A stretch of DNA of 64,000 nt. Source: Sulfobacillus thermosulfidooxidans (GTDB lineage Bacteria; Bacillota; Sulfobacillia; Sulfobacillales; Sulfobacillaceae). How positions within the stretch are numbered: the stretch's first letter is position 1; every line of letters begins with the position of its first letter. The DNA lies in contig NZ_LGRO01000001.1 of assembly GCF_001280565.1 (NCBI RefSeq), positions 3,131,504 to 3,195,503 on the forward strand. The letters are read 5' to 3'. The notes under the pieces are model-generated. The model was not told where the DNA came from. It did not search any database and saw only the letters and a list, made by a program, of their open reading frames with translations. Both the position numbers and the translations under genes were made by a program. Positions 45,920 through 55,643 of this stretch are shown piece after piece.

Positions 45920-47605
45920 ATGCTGCGACGGATATCCCTTATCCAAGTGTACTTATGGCTTTTAACGGTTTTGGGCCCGGTTTTAATCCTTGTTCATGGA
46001 CTTAGATGGGCACCGCATATTTGGGGTGTCGTCATCGTGGGGGCCATCATGGTGGCGGCGTCCACGCTGTGGCCTATTAAACTGGGACAAGGCTCCATCA
46101 CTTTGGTCAATGCCGGTTATTTCTCCGTATTTCTTATCGGTGGCACCATTCCGGCTGTTGTCGCAGGGTCAATAGGACAGATGCTCGGGTGGATCAAGGG
46201 ATTTAAGGGGATTCGCTCGCTGGCTAGTTGGAGTATTTTTTCTGTTAGTGTTTTGGCGGGAGCTTCGGTCTTTCACCGCTTTTCTCCCTTGTGGGTACAA
46301 GCCACTATGTTTTCTCTTACCTTTTTGTTCATTAATAATATGCTTGTCCTGGTTTATTATTTAATTCAGGATAATAGTGCGAAGACATGGCAATTGTTTG
46401 GAGAAGGATTGTTGTTTGATTTGTTGAGCTGGGTGATATCGGCCCCGCTCATTTTAATTTTTGTGCTGCTGCAAAAAGCTTATCATACACCTGGTGCGAT
46501 TTTGGCATTTTTCCCATTTTTATTGATTACGCTACTTTTAGGTCTCGGATACAATCTTTATAAGACCCATAAAAACACGCTCACTGCAGTGCGTGTTGCT
46601 CAAGAAATCGCCACGGCCGGCTCCCCGGAAGATGTCTACCGCAGCATGGAAAAAGGAATCCGTGAAACCTTCCCGAGTAGTGTGTTGGTCATGTACCAGA
46701 AAATTCCTCATCGACTGGCCGTGCGCAGGGTCCATGTGTATTATCCTTTCGATGAACCTCCGCCATACAAAGAAGAAGTTTTGGCGTCGGAGGGTATCAC
46801 GGGGTGGACGATTGAATCCCGATCCAGTGAACTAATTGATGATGCAGAAACCGTGATGGGGCGATTTGTGAATCCCCGTATTCCTCGCGCCATGCGGTCG
46901 GTGTTATTGCTACCTATGGTCACGGATCGTCTCTTGATCGGATTGATGGTGGTGGCTCATCCCGAACCCCATCAATATGGTCCGCCTGACCTGCGCCTCG
47001 GCCAAATTTTGGCGACGCAAGCGGCTGTCAGTCTCCGCAAAATCGATCTGTTAGCCGAAACTCGCCATTTGTCAGCCAAGGACCCGTTATTGGCGGGCCT
47101 GTATAATTTTCGTTATTTTCAAGAGGTGCTAGACCGGGAAATGCGGTTAGCTGAAGAAGAAGGAACTGATTTTGCGGTGCTCTTTTTTGATGTGGATCAC
47201 CTCAAGTTTGTCAATGATACCTACGGGCATCTTATGGGGGATCGGTTATTACAGCTAGTGGTGGATACGGTGCGTTTGGAAATTCGTGAACATGACATTT
47301 TAGCCCGTTATGGGGGTGATGAATTTATTCTCTTATTACGCCGGGCCAGTCAAAAAGCGGCGCAAACGGCCATGGAGCGCATTCAGCTTAAAGTCGCCCA
47401 GTGCCAACTTGACACCGTTCCCATAAGGCTGGGGATTTCTGTTGGCTATGCTCATTATCCCAGTGACGGACTGGGGGTAGAACAATTACTGTCTATTGCT
47501 GATTCGCGCATGTACCAAAATAAGGTACAAAGGCGGATTGAACGCGGGGCTATCAACGGCGCTGACGCAATTAACAGACCAAATATCCCCAGCGAAAAAG
47601 CTTGA
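45920..47605 (+). CDS. Membrane-bound GAF-GGDEF diguanylate cyclase
   Basis: 561 residues. About six N-terminal transmembrane helices (1-210) of a MASE-like sensor with ITLVNAGYFSVFLIGG and PAVVAGSIGQMLG; a GAF-like domain (about 225-380) with EGITGWTIESRSSELIDD; then GGDEF (about 390-545) with FFDVDHLKFVNDTYGHLMGD and the intact signature YGGDEFILLLRR. Expected to make c-di-GMP. Its membrane domain resembles that of the HD-GYP protein at 49.9 kb, which would degrade c-di-GMP. Confidence 0.9.
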   Translation: MLRRISLIQVYLWLLTVLGPVLILVHGLRWAPHIWGVVIVGAIMVAASTLWPIKLGQGSITLVNAGYFSVFLIGGTIPAVVAGSIGQMLGWIKGFKGIRSLASWSIFSVSVLAGASVFHRFSPLWVQATMFSLTFLFINNMLVLVYYLIQDNSAKTWQLFGEGLLFDLLSWVISAPLILIFVLLQKAYHTPGAILAFFPFLLITLLLGLGYNLYKTHKNTLTAVRVAQEIATAGSPEDVYRSMEKGIRETFPSSVLVMYQKIPHRLAVRRVHVYYPFDEPPPYKEEVLASEGITGWTIESRSSELIDDAETVMGRFVNPRIPRAMRSVLLLPMVTDRLLIGLMVVAHPEPHQYGPPDLRLGQILATQAAVSLRKIDLLAETRHLSAKDPLLAGLYNFRYFQEVLDREMRLAEEEGTDFAVLFFDVDHLKFVNDTYGHLMGDRLLQLVVDTVRLEIREHDILARYGGDEFILLLRRASQKAAQTAMERIQLKVAQCQLDTVPIRLGISVGYAHYPSDGLGVEQLLSIADSRMYQNKVQRRIERGAINGADAINRPNIPSEKA

Positions 47606-47699
47606 TAATACTTTTATCAACAGACTTATCCCCATAATCCACAAGGAATAATCCCCAGCCTTGGGGAAAACGGTGACGAATGGTGGAGGACGATATTGT

Positions 47700-47728
47700 T
47701 TGACTTTTTTGGTAGGGGATGCTATATT
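47700..47728 (+). promoter_or_regulatory. Sigma-A promoter of the cold-shock gene
   Basis: TTGACT (47700-47705), 17-bp spacer, TATATT (47723-47728). The 50-base leader includes a TGTCCT/AGGACA hairpin at about 47739-47757. Confidence 0.7.
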
Positions 47729-47783
47729 GAACGCGGTTGTCCTGGACTTTAGGACAGCTTTAAGAAAGGGGACATATTTTAGC

Positions 47784-47981
47784 ATGACCGGACGTGTCAA
47801 ATGGTTTAGTGCAGAAAAAGGGTACGGATTCTTAGAGCGTGAAGACGGCGGTGACGTGTTTGTGCATTACACGGCCATTAATGGCGAAGGTTTCCGTACG
47901 CTCAACGAAGGCGAGCGTGTCGAATTTGATGTAGTGGAGGGTGACCGCGGCCCGCAGGCTGCGAACGTCGTTCGCCTCTAA
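47784..47981 (+). CDS. Cold-shock protein (CspA family)
   Basis: 65 residues from ATG 47784. Single cold-shock domain with RNP1 KGYGFLER and RNP2 DVFVHYTAI; begins [12 protein letters not shown]. Nucleic-acid chaperone binding single-stranded RNA/DNA. One Phe-to-Leu change in RNP1 (usually KGFGFI). Monocistronic, with its own promoter and terminator. Confidence 0.95.
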   Translation: MTGRVKWFSAEKGYGFLEREDGGDVFVHYTAINGEGFRTLNEGERVEFDVVEGDRGPQAANVVRL

Positions 47982-48003
47982 GAATCGACTCGACAAGAGA
48001 ATG

Positions 48004-48029
48004 AGCTGGGTTATCCCAGCTTTTTCTTT
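48004..48029 (+). terminator. Terminator of the cold-shock gene
   Basis: AGCTGGG-TTAT-CCCAGCT 7-bp stem followed by TTTTCTTT. Confidence 0.88.
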
Positions 48030-48381
48030 GTAATAATCTCTTCCCCTCTTTGAAGGGGTCTTCTGTAACGGCTTCTGTATTGTCTTCCGGGATTATAATC
48101 ATCGTTCTTTCCCTATTCTGCTTAACTTTGCGATGACCGCCCTTTTTTCACATGCGCTATAGCTGAGCTTTGTCGGTGTAAATTCTGGATAAATAGTGAC
48201 TGGCATCATCTGCTTTTCTATCTAAATACAAGTCGTGAGAAAGTCTGTGACTTTGGTTAGATGCACAATTTACGGTATCCGCAATCTTCTGTGATCTTTT
48301 TTGCTGTTTTTTCCCACATGCTATAATACATATACCAGTCTAATCCAAGATTGGCACAAAGCCGTAAAGGGGCGTTACGCG
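48030..48381 (+). promoter_or_regulatory. Upstream region of hpf with -10 element
   Basis: About 350 bases without a gene. A perfect TATAAT at 48322-48327 lies 55 bases before hpf; the best -35 at 17-bp spacing (TTTTGC) is poor, so an activator or alternative sigma factor may be involved. Nothing else recognised. Confidence 0.45.
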
Positions 48382-48894
48382 ATGGATGTTATCGTTCGCG
48401 GGAAAAACGTGGAGATTACGGATGCCTTAAAAGATTATGTAACGAAAAAAATGAACAAGATGGCCAAGTTCATCGACCATCAAGATGTGACAGCGCATGT
48501 GGTCTTGAGTGTTGAGAAGGGGCGGAAAATCGTTGAGGTAACCATTCCTCTCGAAGGCTTTTTATTGCGAGCTGAAGAATCCAATTCGGATATGTATGCG
48601 TCGATCGATTTGGTGGTTGATAAACTTGAGCGGCAATATCGCAAATATAAGACTCGGGAACGCCGGAAACTGATTCAAGAGGCGAATTTACAAAAAGCTT
48701 CAGAGCCTCTGGATTTGCCGAATGTGGTCAGGCGGAAGACGTTCCCTGTTAAACCGATGACATTGGATGAAGCGCTTTTACAAATGGATCTTTTAGGTCA
48801 CGATTTCTTCGCTTTTACCAACGCCGAAACGGACAGTATCAATGTGCTATACCGTCGTCACGACGGAGATTATGGATTATTGGAACCTCTATAA
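48382..48894 (+). CDS. hpf: Ribosome hibernation promoting factor, long form
   Basis: 170 residues from ATG 48382 (AAAGGGGCG upstream). N-terminal domain DVIVRGKNVEITDALKDYV with ESNSDMYASIDLVVDKLE; C-terminal dimerisation domain VVRRKTFPVKPMTLDEALLQ to FAFTNAETDSINVLYRRHDG. The long form dimerises ribosomes into inactive 100S particles. hpf upstream of secA is the B. subtilis order. Confidence 0.95.
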   Translation: MDVIVRGKNVEITDALKDYVTKKMNKMAKFIDHQDVTAHVVLSVEKGRKIVEVTIPLEGFLLRAEESNSDMYASIDLVVDKLERQYRKYKTRERRKLIQEANLQKASEPLDLPNVVRRKTFPVKPMTLDEALLQMDLLGHDFFAFTNAETDSINVLYRRHDGDYGLLEPL

Positions 48895-48913
48895 GGATCG
48901 CAAACAATTCATG

Positions 48914-48946
48914 AGGGACTTGCCCAGCAAGTCCCTAAATTTTTTT
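48914..48946 (+). terminator. Terminator of hpf
   Basis: AGGGACTTG / CAAGTCCCT 9-bp stem, 5-base loop, followed by AAATTTTTTT. Confidence 0.9.
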
Positions 48947-49030
48947 GGAAATTCGAGACAAAATGAGCCTTAAAAAGAAGGAAATTGCCGCTTGGTGTCG
49001 TATTCTAAGGGTGTAGCCCAAGGAGGAGTT

Positions 49031-49648
49031 ATGGCAGAACAATTTCAAACCTATGAACAAGTCATACTCCGGATTCCCTATATCAAGAGTGCGAGTGTCT
49101 ATCAAGACACCGACCAAGTTACCCGGATCCAGATTTTAAGCGATGGCAGTAAGCCACCGCGCCAAATCATTCGAGAAGTCGTTTCACTATTACGTAGCTA
49201 TGGGTTCGATAATGTTTCACAAGATGCGGTTACGGTTGTGCAAATACAATCTGAAGACGAATTACAACATGGGGGATCGCGTCTTCAAATCGCAGGCTTC
49301 TCAATCGGCCACAACACCCTAGGGATTGAAGCCCATTGCCGGTTAAGCCGAGGCGACCGCATATTCGAAGGGCGGGGACAAGGTGCGACAATTCCCATGG
49401 CAATCGCGATAGCCACAGTAGAAGCGGTAAATCAAGCCTTAGCACAATTGGAACAACTGATTTTTAACGGAATTGAAATGACGCGGGTAGGAGGAATTGA
49501 TGTCGTGGTGGTAACCATAGCGGACCCGGGCGAAGAAATTTTAGCCGGCTGCGGAGTGCTCCGTGACACGATCGAAGATACCGTAATCCGGGCAACTCTT
49601 GATGCCGTCAATAGGCGAATACTCCTGTACTCGGGGCAAAAAGTTTAA
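49031..49648 (+). CDS. Conserved protein of unknown function
   Basis: 205 residues from ATG 49031 with AGGAGGAG upstream. Not assigned to a named family. The N-terminal half (VTRIQILSDGSKPPRQIIREVVSLL) and C-terminal half (LGIEAHCRLSRGDRIFEGRGQG, then MAIAIATVEAVNQAL) look like two alpha/beta domains of a kind seen in uncharacterised Firmicute and actinobacterial proteins. No membrane segment or catalytic motif. It lies between hpf and the HD-GYP gene, outside any clear operon. Confidence 0.6.
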   Translation: MAEQFQTYEQVILRIPYIKSASVYQDTDQVTRIQILSDGSKPPRQIIREVVSLLRSYGFDNVSQDAVTVVQIQSEDELQHGGSRLQIAGFSIGHNTLGIEAHCRLSRGDRIFEGRGQGATIPMAIAIATVEAVNQALAQLEQLIFNGIEMTRVGGIDVVVVTIADPGEEILAGCGVLRDTIEDTVIRATLDAVNRRILLYSGQKV

Positions 49649-49734
49649 AAAGTTTCGACCAACACAGACCAAGCGAACAGAGACACATGTTTACCTTGAG
49701 CGAGGGTACATGGAGGCAAATACGATAGGAGTAA

Positions 49735-49821
49735 ATGCCAAAAATGAAGGGTCTGGTCCGTAACTTAGTATCCAACTTAGTGGATGTTATTGTAGTAGGT
49801 TCGGGATTTTACTTTAGTTAA
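49735..49821 (+). CDS. Candidate small hydrophobic peptide, 28 residues
   Basis: ATG 49735 to TAA, in the 222-base gap before the HD-GYP gene. AGGAG ends 3 bases before this ATG (12 before a second in-frame ATG). The peptide is basic then hydrophobic (PKMKGLVRNLVSNLV, then DVIVVGSGFYFS), compatible with a small membrane peptide. No homolog known to me; spacing of the ribosome site is not ideal. Confidence 0.3.
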   Translation: MPKMKGLVRNLVSNLVDVIVVGSGFYFS

Positions 49822-49870
49822 GTGGTTGGTCGAATAATATTTCTTGTATAAGAAAAGAGGGTGGAACCAG

Positions 49871-51186
49871 ATGTCTTACCCAGTAAAACTGCGTTATTTT
49901 ATCTTTTTGACCGTTCTGTTTGCGATCTTACTATTCATGGATAACCTGTCGTTTCTGACGACGATGAAATCTGTTGATTTGTTATTTCTTCTAGCAATTA
50001 TGGTTTCTTCACTAGTTGATATTTCTTTGCTTAAAGATAATGGAGGTATATCATTACAATTACCTATTATATTATCGACCGCCATTATACTAGGACCAGC
50101 TGCAGCCCTGTGGTTAGGCGGCCTTGGAAGCATAGTTGGTAGCGAATATCGTGGTAAGGTTAAATGGCCGTCTTTTATTTTTAATCGAGCTCAATTTGGA
50201 ATCTCGGGCTGGGCTGCCGGGGAGTTATTTCGAGAATTGTCGGGTTCGTGGCACCAATTAGGCTTTACTCAAGTTAGCCTTCCGTTAATAATCGCAGCAT
50301 TAACGGCGTTCCTCTTAAATTGGGGTTTGGTGGCAATTGCGATCGCTCTTCGAACGCATCGCGACATTGTTGAAACGATTCGTGTCCATTTTAAATGGGT
50401 GTTGCCAACCTTCTTCATGATGCTTCCAATTGGTTATTCCATGGCGGCTGTTTACAAAGATTTGGGACCATACGGTGAGTTAATATTTATTGTCCCTCTT
50501 GCTTCTATCAGGTATATTTTAGCTTTATTACGAGGAGCTCATGTTACCTATCATCGCAGTATTGATATCTTATTAACCGCAATTAATTTTCGAGATGCAT
50601 ACACATATGGTCATTCAATTCGGGTCGGGCATTATGCGGCCAAATTAGCGGAACAGTTTGGGATGCCTCAAGACCGAATCGAATTGGTACGAGAAGCAGG
50701 TTTGTTACATGATGTTGGTAAGCTAAAAACTCCAGTAGTATCTTGCGCAAAGCGGGTCGATTAAACCGAGAAGAAGTTTTAATGATGAAAGATCATCCGG
50801 TTATCGGAAGTGAATTGTTAGAACAAGTTCAACTGGCTGGGTGTTCACGGCATTTTGTTCGCCAGCACCATGAAAGATGGGATGGGCGGGGTTATCCCGA
50901 TAATTTGGAAGGATCAGAAATTGCCCTCGAAACCCGAATTATTTCCGTTGTGGATGCATATGATGCAATGACGACGGACAGGCCTTATCGGCGGGCCATG
51001 CCCCATGCTATGGCTATGGCAGAAATTCAAAACGGTGCGGGTACCCAGTTCGATCCCGAAGTTGTTGCGAAATTTGTAGAAATGTGTGGAGACAGGAATT
51101 TAGCGGTCGAAGAAGCCATTGCACAAGGATGGAATCATGTAGGAATAGAACGTCACGGAGATACGGGAAATGGTCATTCGAGTTGA
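49871..51186 (+). pseudogene. Membrane HD-GYP c-di-GMP phosphodiesterase, split by a frameshift near 50735
   Basis: First frame (49871 to stop at 50764): five or six transmembrane helices with a MASE-like pattern, then the HD domain start GHSIRVGHYAAKLAEQF and GLLHDVGKLKTP. Second frame (from about 50743 to 51186) continues seamlessly: SILRKAGRLNREEVLMMKDHPVIG, HHERWDGRGYPDNL with intact GYP, and DAYDAMTTDRPYRRA. The family consensus P-x-S-I-L-x-K-[PA]-G is restored if one base is added after CCA at 50732-50734, so a single-base deletion is the simplest reading. Sequencing error or programmed -1 shifting cannot be excluded. The first part is noticeably more AT-rich than its neighbours. Confidence 0.85.
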
Positions 51187-51232
51187 AGGCCATTTCCCTT
51201 CATGATAAAATTCATAATTAGGTATCGACGTG

Positions 51233-51256
51233 GGAACCTTTACCGGTTCCTTTTCC
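51233..51256 (+). terminator. Weak terminator-like hairpin before secA
   Basis: GGAACC ... GGTTCC followed by TTTTCC; a second inverted repeat GGGAAATGG/CCATTTCCC spans about 51167-51198. Either could end transcription of the HD-GYP gene. Confidence 0.45.
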
Positions 51257-51278
51257 GTTGAATGGAGGCAATTATTCG

Positions 51279-53831
51279 ATGTTAAAGATGTTGTCCAACC
51301 TCGTCAACCGATTCAGTGAACGGGAAGTTCGACGGTATCGAGGCGTGGTCGCAAAAATTAATGCATTGGAGCCGCAAGTCCAAGCGTTATCCGATGAACA
51401 GTTGCGTCAGAAGACGCAAGAATTTAAAGACCGAGTGGCCAACGGAGAAAGTTTAGATCAATTGCTTCCCGAAGCCTTTGCGGTGGTTCGAGAAGGCTCT
51501 CGACGTGTTCTGAATATGCGGCATTTCGATGTCCAGCTGATTGGAGGCATGGTGCTCCATGACGGACGAATTGCGGAAATGCGTACCGGTGAAGGTAAGA
51601 CGTTGGTCGCAACACTGGCAGCGTATCTGAATGCTCTGGCAGGAAAAGGGGTCCACGTGGTCACTGTGAATGATTATCTGGCTCGACGTGATGCACAGTG
51701 GATGGGCCAACTGTATGAATTTCTGGGATTGAGTGTTGGACTTATCCAACATGACATGGAGTCAGATGAAAGGCGTCAAGCCTATGCAGCCGATATTACC
51801 TATGGGACCAACAACGAATTCGGATTTGATTATTTACGTGACAACATGGTAATGACCACCGAAGAGATGGTTCAACGAGAACTGCATTATGCCATCGTTG
51901 ACGAAGTCGACAGTATATTGATTGATGAGGCCAGAACCCCTCTGATTATTTCTGGGCAAGCGGACAAGTCACCGGATTTGTATTACCAATTTGCGCGGAT
52001 TGCGGCCAATCTGCGAGAAGATATCGATTACACCATCGATGAGAAATTAAAGACCGTGGCCCCGACAGAAGCTGGGGTTGCCAAGGTTGAAAGGATGCTT
52101 GGCGTAAGCAATCTGTATGACGACGTCAACATTGACTTGTCCCATTATTTGAACCAAGCCTTGCGCGCCAAGGCTCTTATGAAGCGTGACCGCGATTACG
52201 TGGTCAAAGATGGGGAAGTTATTATCGTCGATGAATTTACTGGACGTCTTATGTTTGGCCGTCGGTATTCTGATGGCCTTCACCAGGCGATAGAGGCTAA
52301 AGAAGGCGTTAAGATCCAAGATGAAACCCAAACGTTAGCGACGATTACCTTTCAAAATTATTTCCGCATGTATCACAAATTATCGGGAATGACAGGGACA
52401 GCAATTACCGAAGAAGAGGAATTTCGGAAGATTTATGGTCTCGATGTTATTGTGGTGCCGACCCACAAACCCATGATTCGTAAGGATTATCCCGACGTTG
52501 TTTACAAAACAGAAGCGGCCAAGTTTCGCGCCGTGGTCCGTGAAATCGAGGAACTCTATAAACAACGCCGTCCCGTCTTGGTTGGTACGGTGTCGATCGA
52601 AAAGTCAGAACGCCTGAGTGCCATGCTGAAAGAAAAAGGGATTCCGCATACCGTACTTAATGCGAAGTATCACGAGCAAGAAGCAGAAATTATTGCTAAA
52701 GCCGGGCAAGCTGGTGCGGTGACCATTGCGACCAACATGGCGGGTCGAGGAACCGACATTGTGCTTGGCGAAGGTGTTGCAGAAATGGGCGGGCTTCATA
52801 TTATCGGGACGGAGCGCCATGAAAGCCGCCGGATCGACAATCAGCTCCGAGGACGTGCGGGTCGGCAAGGAGATCCGGGATCTTCACGATTCTACCTGTC
52901 ACTGGAAGATGATTTTTTGCGTTTGTTTGCGGCTCAAACCCTGTCGAATCTTATGGATCGCCTAGGAGTCGAAGAAGATGAGCCCATTGAAAGTCCGATG
53001 CTGTCTCGGGCTATTGAATCAGCGCAAAAGAAAGTCGAAGCCCGGAACTTCGATGCCCGGAAACAGGTGTTGCAATATGATGACGTGATGAACTTGCAGC
53101 GGGAAGTGATTTACAAACAGCGCCGTGACATTCTGACCAAGGAAAATTTGAAAGAAGACATTTTGCACATGTTGTCCGATCTGATTGATGATGCCCTGGC
53201 GGTGCATTGTCCGGCCAATTTGCATCCGGAAGAATGGGAAATGCAGCCTTTAGTGGATAGCTTGGAGGAAATCTTCTTGCCGCAAGGAACACTGAAGGCC
53301 GAAGATTTGGAAGGCATGGGCCGAGACGAGTTACACGATACCATTTTGGAAGCTGGAACTCGTGTGTATGAGCAGAAAGAAGAAGAATTCGGATCCGAAG
53401 CCATGCGAGAATTAGAACGGATGGTCTTGTTACGGGTGGTCGATTCGAAGTGGATGGAACATCTTGACGCGATGGATAATTTGCGTGAAGGTGTGGGACT
53501 TCGTGCCTACGGTCAACAAGACCCATTGGTTGAGTACAAAAAAGAAGCCTACGACATGTATCAAAACATGTTGGGAGCAATCCGGGAAGAAGTCGTTCGG
53601 ATGATGTTCCATCTGCAGCTGGCTCCCCAACAACCCATGCCGGTGATGGAGCCGGTGGCGACCATTGCCGAGGAAAATCCGCCAGTCCATCGACCTTTTC
53701 AAGTGATTCAAGGCGGACAGGGACATCAAACCAAGAAAGATGATCATCAATTGGGGCGCAATGACCCCTGTTGGTGCGGAAGCGGAAAGAAATACAAGCG
53801 CTGCCATGGTGCCAATCAAGAATCACAATAA
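51279..53831 (+). CDS. secA: Protein translocase motor SecA
   Basis: 850 residues from ATG 51279 (TGGAGG upstream). Motor motifs [17 protein letters not shown] (Walker A) and [20 protein letters not shown], second nucleotide domain [14 protein letters not shown] and [24 protein letters not shown] (shown in part), and the C-terminal zinc-binding [16 protein letters not shown]. Drives export of preproteins through SecYEG. A 271-residue antisense frame inside it is a shadow. Confidence 0.97.
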   Translation: MLKMLSNLVNRFSEREVRRYRGVVAKINALEPQVQALSDEQLRQKTQEFKDRVANGESLDQLLPEAFAVVREGSRRVLNMRHFDVQLIGGMVLHDGRIAEMRTGEGKTLVATLAAYLNALAGKGVHVVTVNDYLARRDAQWMGQLYEFLGLSVGLIQHDMESDERRQAYAADITYGTNNEFGFDYLRDNMVMTTEEMVQRELHYAIVDEVDSILIDEARTPLIISGQADKSPDLYYQFARIAANLREDIDYTIDEKLKTVAPTEAGVAKVERMLGVSNLYDDVNIDLSHYLNQALRAKALMKRDRDYVVKDGEVIIVDEFTGRLMFGRRYSDGLHQAIEAKEGVKIQDETQTLATITFQNYFRMYHKLSGMTGTAITEEEEFRKIYGLDVIVVPTHKPMIRKDYPDVVYKTEAAKFRAVVREIEELYKQRRPVLVGTVSIEKSERLSAMLKEKGIPHTVLNAKYHEQEAEIIAKAGQAGAVTIATNMAGRGTDIVLGEGVAEMGGLHIIGTERHESRRIDNQLRGRAGRQGDPGSSRFYLSLEDDFLRLFAAQTLSNLMDRLGVEEDEPIESPMLSRAIESAQKKVEARNFDARKQVLQYDDVMNLQREVIYKQRRDILTKENLKEDILHMLSDLIDDALAVHCPANLHPEEWEMQPLVDSLEEIFLPQGTLKAEDLEGMGRDELHDTILEAGTRVYEQKEEEFGSEAMRELERMVLLRVVDSKWMEHLDAMDNLREGVGLRAYGQQDPLVEYKKEAYDMYQNMLGAIREEVVRMMFHLQLAPQQPMPVMEPVATIAEENPPVHRPFQVIQGGQGHQTKKDDHQLGRNDPCWCGSGKKYKRCHGANQESQ

Positions 53832-53849
53832 CTGGAGGATGATGAGTGC

Positions 53850-54981
53850 GTGTTACAAGACGATATGGAGGCCTTACGCAGCGATATTCACCAAACTATG
53901 GATCGAATAAGGGGGTCTCTTTGACCTCGGCGAACGCCAAGCGGAAAGTGAACGCTTAGAAAATATTATGGCCTCTCCAGACTTTTGGAGTGATGCCGAG
54001 CGAGCAGAAAATATCTCAAAACAATTAAGGCGAGTGAAGGGACCCTTAGAGCAATATCACAGCTTATCTCGACGTGTTGACGATTGGGATGAGCTGGTTG
54101 ATTTGGCCCTAGAAGAAAACGACTGGGAGATTCTTAAAGCGCAACAACGCGAAGCTGAGGATTTGTTGCGTGCCTTGCGGGAATTTGAACTGACACTCAT
54201 CCTGCGTGGACCTTATGATCATGAAGATGCTATTGTCTCTTTACATGCGGGAGCCGGAGGGACCGAAGCGCAGGACTGGGTGTCTATGCTTCTTAGGATG
54301 TATTTGCGATGGGCAGAGCGTCACGGATTTAAAGCAGAAATCATCGATGCCTTAGAAGGAGAAGAAGCGGGATATAAAAGCGTGACCGTTGAAATTCATG
54401 GAGAAAACGCTTTTGGATTTCTACGTCCCGAACGAGGCGTACATCGACTCATTCGGATTTCGCCCTTTGACGCATCGGGACGGCGTCATACCTCATTTGC
54501 TTCGGTGGAAGTGATGCCGGATTTACAAAATGATGAGACGATCGAAATTCGTCCAGAAGACTTGAAAATTGATACCTTTCGGGCATCGGGCGCTGGCGGC
54601 CAGCATATTAATAAGACGGAATCGGCCGTTCGCATTACTCACTTACCCACGGGTATTGTCGTCGGTTGCCAATCCGAACGGTCCCAACATTCTAACCGGG
54701 AAACGGCCATGCGAATGCTACGAGGAAAATTGGCGGAATTACAACAACAACAATGGGAAAAACACATGGCAGAATTGCGCGGCGAGCAGGCTGATATTGG
54801 CTGGGGCTCGCAAATTCGAACGTATGTGTTTCAACCCTACAGCGTTGTCCGTGATCACCGCACTCGCTATGAGGTACCTAACGCCCAAAATGTGATGAAC
54901 GGCGAACTTGACGGTTTCATTGAAGCTTTTCTACAGCAGGAAGCGCGAGGCGCCTTACAGCCTGAGGAAAATGGTTCATGA
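53850..54981 (+). CDS. prfB: Peptide chain release factor 2, expressed by programmed +1 frameshift
   Basis: About 376 residues when both frames are joined. GTG 53850 opens a 24-codon first frame that ends at an in-frame TGA (53922-53924); after a +1 shift at CTT the frame runs from 53923 (DLGERQAESERLEN) to 54981. The GGQ motif is at about 249-251 in SGAGGQHINKTES, matching E. coli numbering, which supports the join. The factor reads UGA/UAA, so the in-frame UGA gives autoregulation. Follows secA as in B. subtilis; overlaps the next gene by 4 bases. Confidence 0.95.
53910..53924 (+). promoter_or_regulatory. RF2 programmed frameshift site
   Basis: AGGGGG acts as an internal Shine-Dalgarno 3 bases ahead of the slip codon, followed by CTT-TGA-C. 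This is the classic prfB recoding signal. Confidence 0.95.
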
Positions 54982-55643
54982 GTCGTTTTATTGTGGTTTT
55001 AGCGGGAGCCGTTGTGCTGCTTGGGGCTTTGCAGTGGACGATTCCCAAGTGGGCAGCGGCTCAAGTAGCGGATCGGGTCGCATCCCAAGATGGTGGCATT
55101 AAACCGCAAGTTGATATTGCCGCATTGCCCTTTTGGATTATGGCCCAAGGACAGTTTCAAGATATGTATATTAACGTGCATAATGTGCATGTTGATGGTC
55201 TGACATTGTCTCAAGCGGTGATTAATTGGCAAAACGGCAAGGTTTCTTTGCCCGCCTTATCTCATAACCGCTTAGTCATCGAAAAAGCCGGGCACGTCAA
55301 TGTGCGTATTGTTTTTGACGGTCCGGCACTCAGTGCGTTTTTAGCGGGACAAAGTCCCATTCAAAATCCCCAAGTCACCATTACCAATAATTTAATGACC
55401 ATTGAGGGACGATTGTTATTAGGACAATTAAGCGTTCCCTTAAATGCCCAGGGTACCTTATCGGTTTCCCCGGACAAAAAGGCGATTATCTTTCACCCGA
55501 CGCGAGTCGACGGGATTCAGTTGCCGGTTTTAACTGATTTACAAATTTTCCAAATAGACTCATTAAATTTACCGGTGGCCATGGTAATTCAGTCCGTGGC
55601 ATTACGGAATAATGAATTGATCGTAGAGGCCAGTACACCATGA
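54978..55643 (+). CDS. DUF2993-family membrane-anchored or exported protein
   Basis: 221 residues with an N-terminal signal/anchor (FIVVLAGAVVLLGALQWTI). The rest is beta-rich with the DUF2993-type middle INVHNVHVDGLTLSQAVINW and LLGQLSVPLNAQGTLSV. Members such as LmeA of mycobacteria are lipid-binding periplasmic proteins; the role in Firmicutes is unknown. Overlaps prfB and the YitT gene by 4 bases each, so it is translated as part of that operon. Confidence 0.7.
   Translation: MSRFIVVLAGAVVLLGALQWTIPKWAAAQVADRVASQDGGIKPQVDIAALPFWIMAQGQFQDMYINVHNVHVDGLTLSQAVINWQNGKVSLPALSHNRLVIEKAGHVNVRIVFDGPALSAFLAGQSPIQNPQVTITNNLMTIEGRLLLGQLSVPLNAQGTLSVSPDKKAIIFHPTRVDGIQLPVLTDLQIFQIDSLNLPVAMVIQSVALRNNELIVEASTP

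Noticed and set aside
49649..49870. Possible c-di-GMP riboswitch before the HD-GYP gene
   Set aside because: The conserved GEMM core was not found by eye.
53011..53826. 271-residue antisense frame inside secA
   Set aside because: Shadow of a highly conserved coding sequence; no start signal.
53968..54981. prfB called as a normal ORF beginning at 53968
   Set aside because: The frameshift site and the upstream 24-codon frame show that the protein starts at about 53850.
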